Source: CAYZTD01 sp964473335 (GTDB lineage Archaea > Thermoplasmatota > E2 > DHVEG-1). Taken from it: a DNA stretch of 8,293 nucleotides. The position numbers and the translations under genes were made by a program. Where the stretch lies: NCBI GenBank assembly GCA_964473335.1, contig CAYYOO010000056.1, positions 1-8,293 on the forward strand, given 5' to 3'. Positions 5,991 through 8,293 of the stretch are shown piece after piece (the first letter of the stretch is position 1; each line of letters begins with the position of its first letter). A model generated the notes under the pieces. It was not told where the DNA came from. It was given only the letters and a program-made list of their open reading frames with translations, and did not search any database.

Positions 5991-8293
5991 ATGGGTAATA
6001 TATTCAAAAGAAATAATTTAAATTGTAGAAGAATCAGCAATAAGATTATTTGTCTTTATGTGATTTTTGTTTTAATTATATCTATTGTTCCAATTGTTAG
6101 TCTTTCTGAAAAACCTAGGATTGATTTATCAATTGATGGAGGAGGAAGTAACTCTTATGTAAATATCTCTGTTGATATTAATTGCTCTGAGAATGTTTCT
6201 AGTTTTATTGATTTTGATAATAGTCTTGTTGGTTATTGGAACTTTGAAGATTCAACTAATTGGGTTGATAATAGGATAATACCTGATAATTCTACCTATG
6301 AAAATAATGCAAGTTGTGTGAATGGTAGATCAAATAGAAATATTACCTCTGGTAGATATGGTGATGCTTTATATTTTAATGGGTCAGGCAATGGCTATGT
6401 TGAGGTAAATGATAACAGCAGTCTTGATTTAACTGATGAACTAACTTTGGAATTATGGTTTAAGGAGTTTGAAACCACCTTTAGTAAAAGTTTTAGCAAT
6501 AGATCTGGTCATTTTGAAGACTATGGTTATTCTGTTGATCAGACTAGTGATGGTGGATATATATTTGTTGGAGAGGGTTCATATTATGGTTCAGACACTG
6601 GAGATATTTTTATTTCAAAACATGATTCCAATGGTAACTTACAAGATAAAACATTTTATTCTACATCTGAAGAAGATATAGCATATGAGGTAATAGAAAC
6701 TAATGACAAAAAATATGCAATTACTGGTTTTGTTGGAACAGGTAATAATGATCTTTGGTTTGGTGAATATTTTTTTAACACAACTAGTAACAAATTAGAA
6801 AACACTACAGTGCACTATATCAATGGAGGAGAAACTAATGATAAAGGTTTTTCTCTAAAACAAGCAAATGATGGAGATTATATTATTGCTGGAAGTACAT
6901 TTTCATATGGAAATCCAGATTTAGATATTTGGCTTCTTAAGTTAAATAGTTCAGATTTTTCAGATGAAAAAATCAATAACACTTTTGGTGCCAATGGGTT
7001 GAGCGAAAAAGCATATTCAGTTTGCATAGCAAACGATGACAATTATACAATTGTTGGCTATAGATCCTTAACTAATGAAGATATCATAAAAATTAAAGCT
7101 AATAATACAAATGATACTGATTGGAATTCAAAAGTGATATGGTCCAAAAATAATACAGGATGGGGTGATGATGATAGCGGTCGATCTATTATTAAAACAA
7201 AGCCAGACAATGGTTTTTTAGTTGTGGGTTACTCAAATTTAAGTGCAGCAACTAAGCAAGATATTTTCATTCAGAAAATAGGCGAAGATGGTAACAACGA
7301 CTGGAATATAACATACGATAGTAAAAAAACAGGTAAGAATTTTAATATTGGCTATTCTGGCGATCAAACAAGGGATAATGGATATATAATTGCAGGGCAA
7401 TCTGGAGATAGTAGTTCCTTTTATCTTCTCGATTCCAGTAGAAATCTTACATTAATAAAACTGAATTATTATGGAATAAAAGAATGGAATAGAACTTTTA
7501 ATATTATTGGACAGCAAGAAGGACGTTGTATAAAACAAACTTCTGATGGAGGTTATATAGTTGCAGGTTTTACAAATAATTCAGATGAGGATTGGATGAA
7601 TTTTTGGCTATTAAAGACAAATATCACTGGACACTTAACAACAAGTAATAACAACCAAAGTCTAAATAAAACTCTTATTGGTAAAGGTAGAGATGCTTAT
7701 CAGTTAGAACTTTGTAACGGAACAGTTACAGCTTATTTAAACGGAACTGCAGTTGTAAGTAATACAACTGATTTATATAATCTAACCCAGAACTGGAATC
7801 ATCTTGTTTTAACCTATGATAAAAATGCTAATGGAAATAATACTAATCTTTATTTGAATAAAGAATTAGTAGACTCAATTAATTCTCCTAGCAAAAACAT
7901 CTCAACAAATCTAAAAAATTTAACAATCGGTAGAAACTTTAGCGGTATCATTGATGAAGTAAGAATCTGGAATAGAGCACTGAGTAATGATGAGATAAAT
8001 GCATCATATGACGTAAATTTGAGTAACTTGTATTATAAAAATTTTACAGATTTATCAACAGAGTCATATGACTATAATATCTATGCTATCAACTCAACAG
8101 GTGGAGAAAATTATTCCAGCGGAACTATCACTATACTAGGTTCAGATCTTCCAACAGTGTTTACTAATTCAAGTACAGGAATAGAAGAAACAAATGCAAC
8201 ACTCAGAGGATATCTAGTAAATAATGGAAGCGCAGATACAACATGCGGATTCAGATTTGGAACCACAAGTGGAAGCTACAATCAAAACTTTAG
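5991..8293 (+). CDS. Large surface protein: beta-propeller nested in a LamG domain, with Ig/FnIII-like flanks (3' end outside window)
   Basis: The frame is open for 767 codons to the right edge and has no stop. A hydrophobic segment at about 19-38 is a signal peptide or membrane anchor. A beta-rich start (about 40-78) leads into a LamG/concanavalin-like domain: LVGYWNFE at 79-86, YVEVND at 136-141 and LTLELWF at 151-157. The LamG fold is then interrupted by seven repeats of the GYSxxQTxDGGYIxxG type beginning near residues 179, 231, 286, 341, 397, 454 and 511. LamG resumes at about 556 (KTLIGKGRDAYQLEL, NWNHLVLTYD) and ends with IIDEVRIWNRAL (653-664). A strand-rich segment about 675-715 may complete the interrupted Ig-like domain. 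A new FnIII-like module starts at 721 (PTVFTNSSTGIEETNATLRG) and runs off the edge. Many N-X-S/T sequons fit an extracellular archaeal glycoprotein. The likely role is adhesion or glycan binding, which is inference. Confidence 0.9.
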   Translation, partial: MGNIFKRNNLNCRRISNKIICLYVIFVLIISIVPIVSLSEKPRIDLSIDGGGSNSYVNISVDINCSENVSSFIDFDNSLVGYWNFEDSTNWVDNRIIPDNSTYENNASCVNGRSNRNITSGRYGDALYFNGSGNGYVEVNDNSSLDLTDELTLELWFKEFETTFSKSFSNRSGHFEDYGYSVDQTSDGGYIFVGEGSYYGSDTGDIFISKHDSNGNLQDKTFYSTSEEDIAYEVIETNDKKYAITGFVGTGNNDLWFGEYFFNTTSNKLENTTVHYINGGETNDKGFSLKQANDGDYIIAGSTFSYGNPDLDIWLLKLNSSDFSDEKINNTFGANGLSEKAYSVCIANDDNYTIVGYRSLTNEDIIKIKANNTNDTDWNSKVIWSKNNTGWGDDDSGRSIIKTKPDNGFLVVGYSNLSAATKQDIFIQKIGEDGNNDWNITYDSKKTGKNFNIGYSGDQTRDNGYIIAGQSGDSSSFYLLDSSRNLTLIKLNYYGIKEWNRTFNIIGQQEGRCIKQTSDGGYIVAGFTNNSDEDWMNFWLLKTNITGHLTTSNNNQSLNKTLIGKGRDAYQLELCNGTVTAYLNGTAVVSNTTDLYNLTQNWNHLVLTYDKNANGNNTNLYLNKELVDSINSPSKNISTNLKNLTIGRNFSGIIDEVRIWNRALSNDEINASYDVNLSNLYYKNFTDLSTESYDYNIYAINSTGGENYSSGTITILGSDLPTVFTNSSTGIEETNATLRGYLVNNGSADTTCGFRFGTTSGSYNQNF
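6525..7619 (+). repeat. Seven propeller-blade repeats of 52-57 codons
   Basis: Seven protein-level repeats start at 6525, 6681, 6846, 7011, 7179, 7350 and 7521. Each begins with a G/A-Y/F/R-S-type strand, then a polar turn around DGGYI or DNGYI, an I(I/V)(A/V)G strand and an aromatic strand of the DIWLLKL type, and ends with a W-N-T-F-like strand. The bases themselves have diverged, so the repeats are old rather than recent tandem copies. The last blade lacks the closing W-N-T-F strand, which is supplied by TTFSKSFSN just before blade 1, so the ring can close. Confidence 0.85.

Noticed and set aside
6469..6681. A 70-codon + strand open frame within the surface-protein region
   Set aside because: It lies in another frame of the long gene starting at 5991, which has clear LamG and propeller repeats; the alternate product is low-complexity and has no ribosome binding site of note.
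6525..7619. Repeat array as a CRISPR or recent tandem duplication
   Set aside because: The repeats are conserved only at the protein level with diverged bases, and there are no spacers; they are propeller blades.

Overview
The window looks like a piece of a low-GC archaeal chromosome, most likely euryarchaeal. The evidence is a diphthine synthase (diphthamide is made on archaeal and eukaryotic EF2, not in bacteria), a HerA-family hexameric ATPase, leader-poor AT-rich gene starts, and a very large LamG/Ig-type, sequon-rich surface protein of a kind common in uncultured Thermoplasmata-like and sediment archaea. The last placement is an inference. Every gene is on the + strand and packing is dense; no intergenic gap exceeds about 100 bases.

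Left edge (1-911): the first 40 bases form a long hairpin resembling the terminal hairpin of IS200/IS605 (TnpB/IS1341-type) elements. It runs into the tail of an open frame that overlaps the start of diphthine synthase dphB. Next (949-2814) is a HerA-like ATPase whose C-terminus carries a proline-rich linker and then the iron-sulfur end of an endonuclease III-type glycosylase, without that enzyme's catalytic core. This is one of the two most unusual things here.

Middle (2832-5896): an envelope-facing cassette made of a lipoprotein with a transglutaminase-like (cysteine protease fold) domain, a two-transmembrane HAMP histidine kinase with a TTG start and a good ribosome binding site, and a stand-alone receiver-domain response regulator.

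Right part (5991 to the edge): one frame stays open for 767 codons and leaves the window. It encodes a secreted or membrane-anchored surface protein. A complete seven-bladed beta-propeller (seven repeats of about 55 residues) is inserted between two strands of a LamG/concanavalin-like domain, and that LamG domain appears to be inserted in an Ig/FnIII-like domain, so three domains are nested. The two-component genes just upstream, together with the lipoprotein, may sense or control envelope functions that include this protein; this rests only on proximity.
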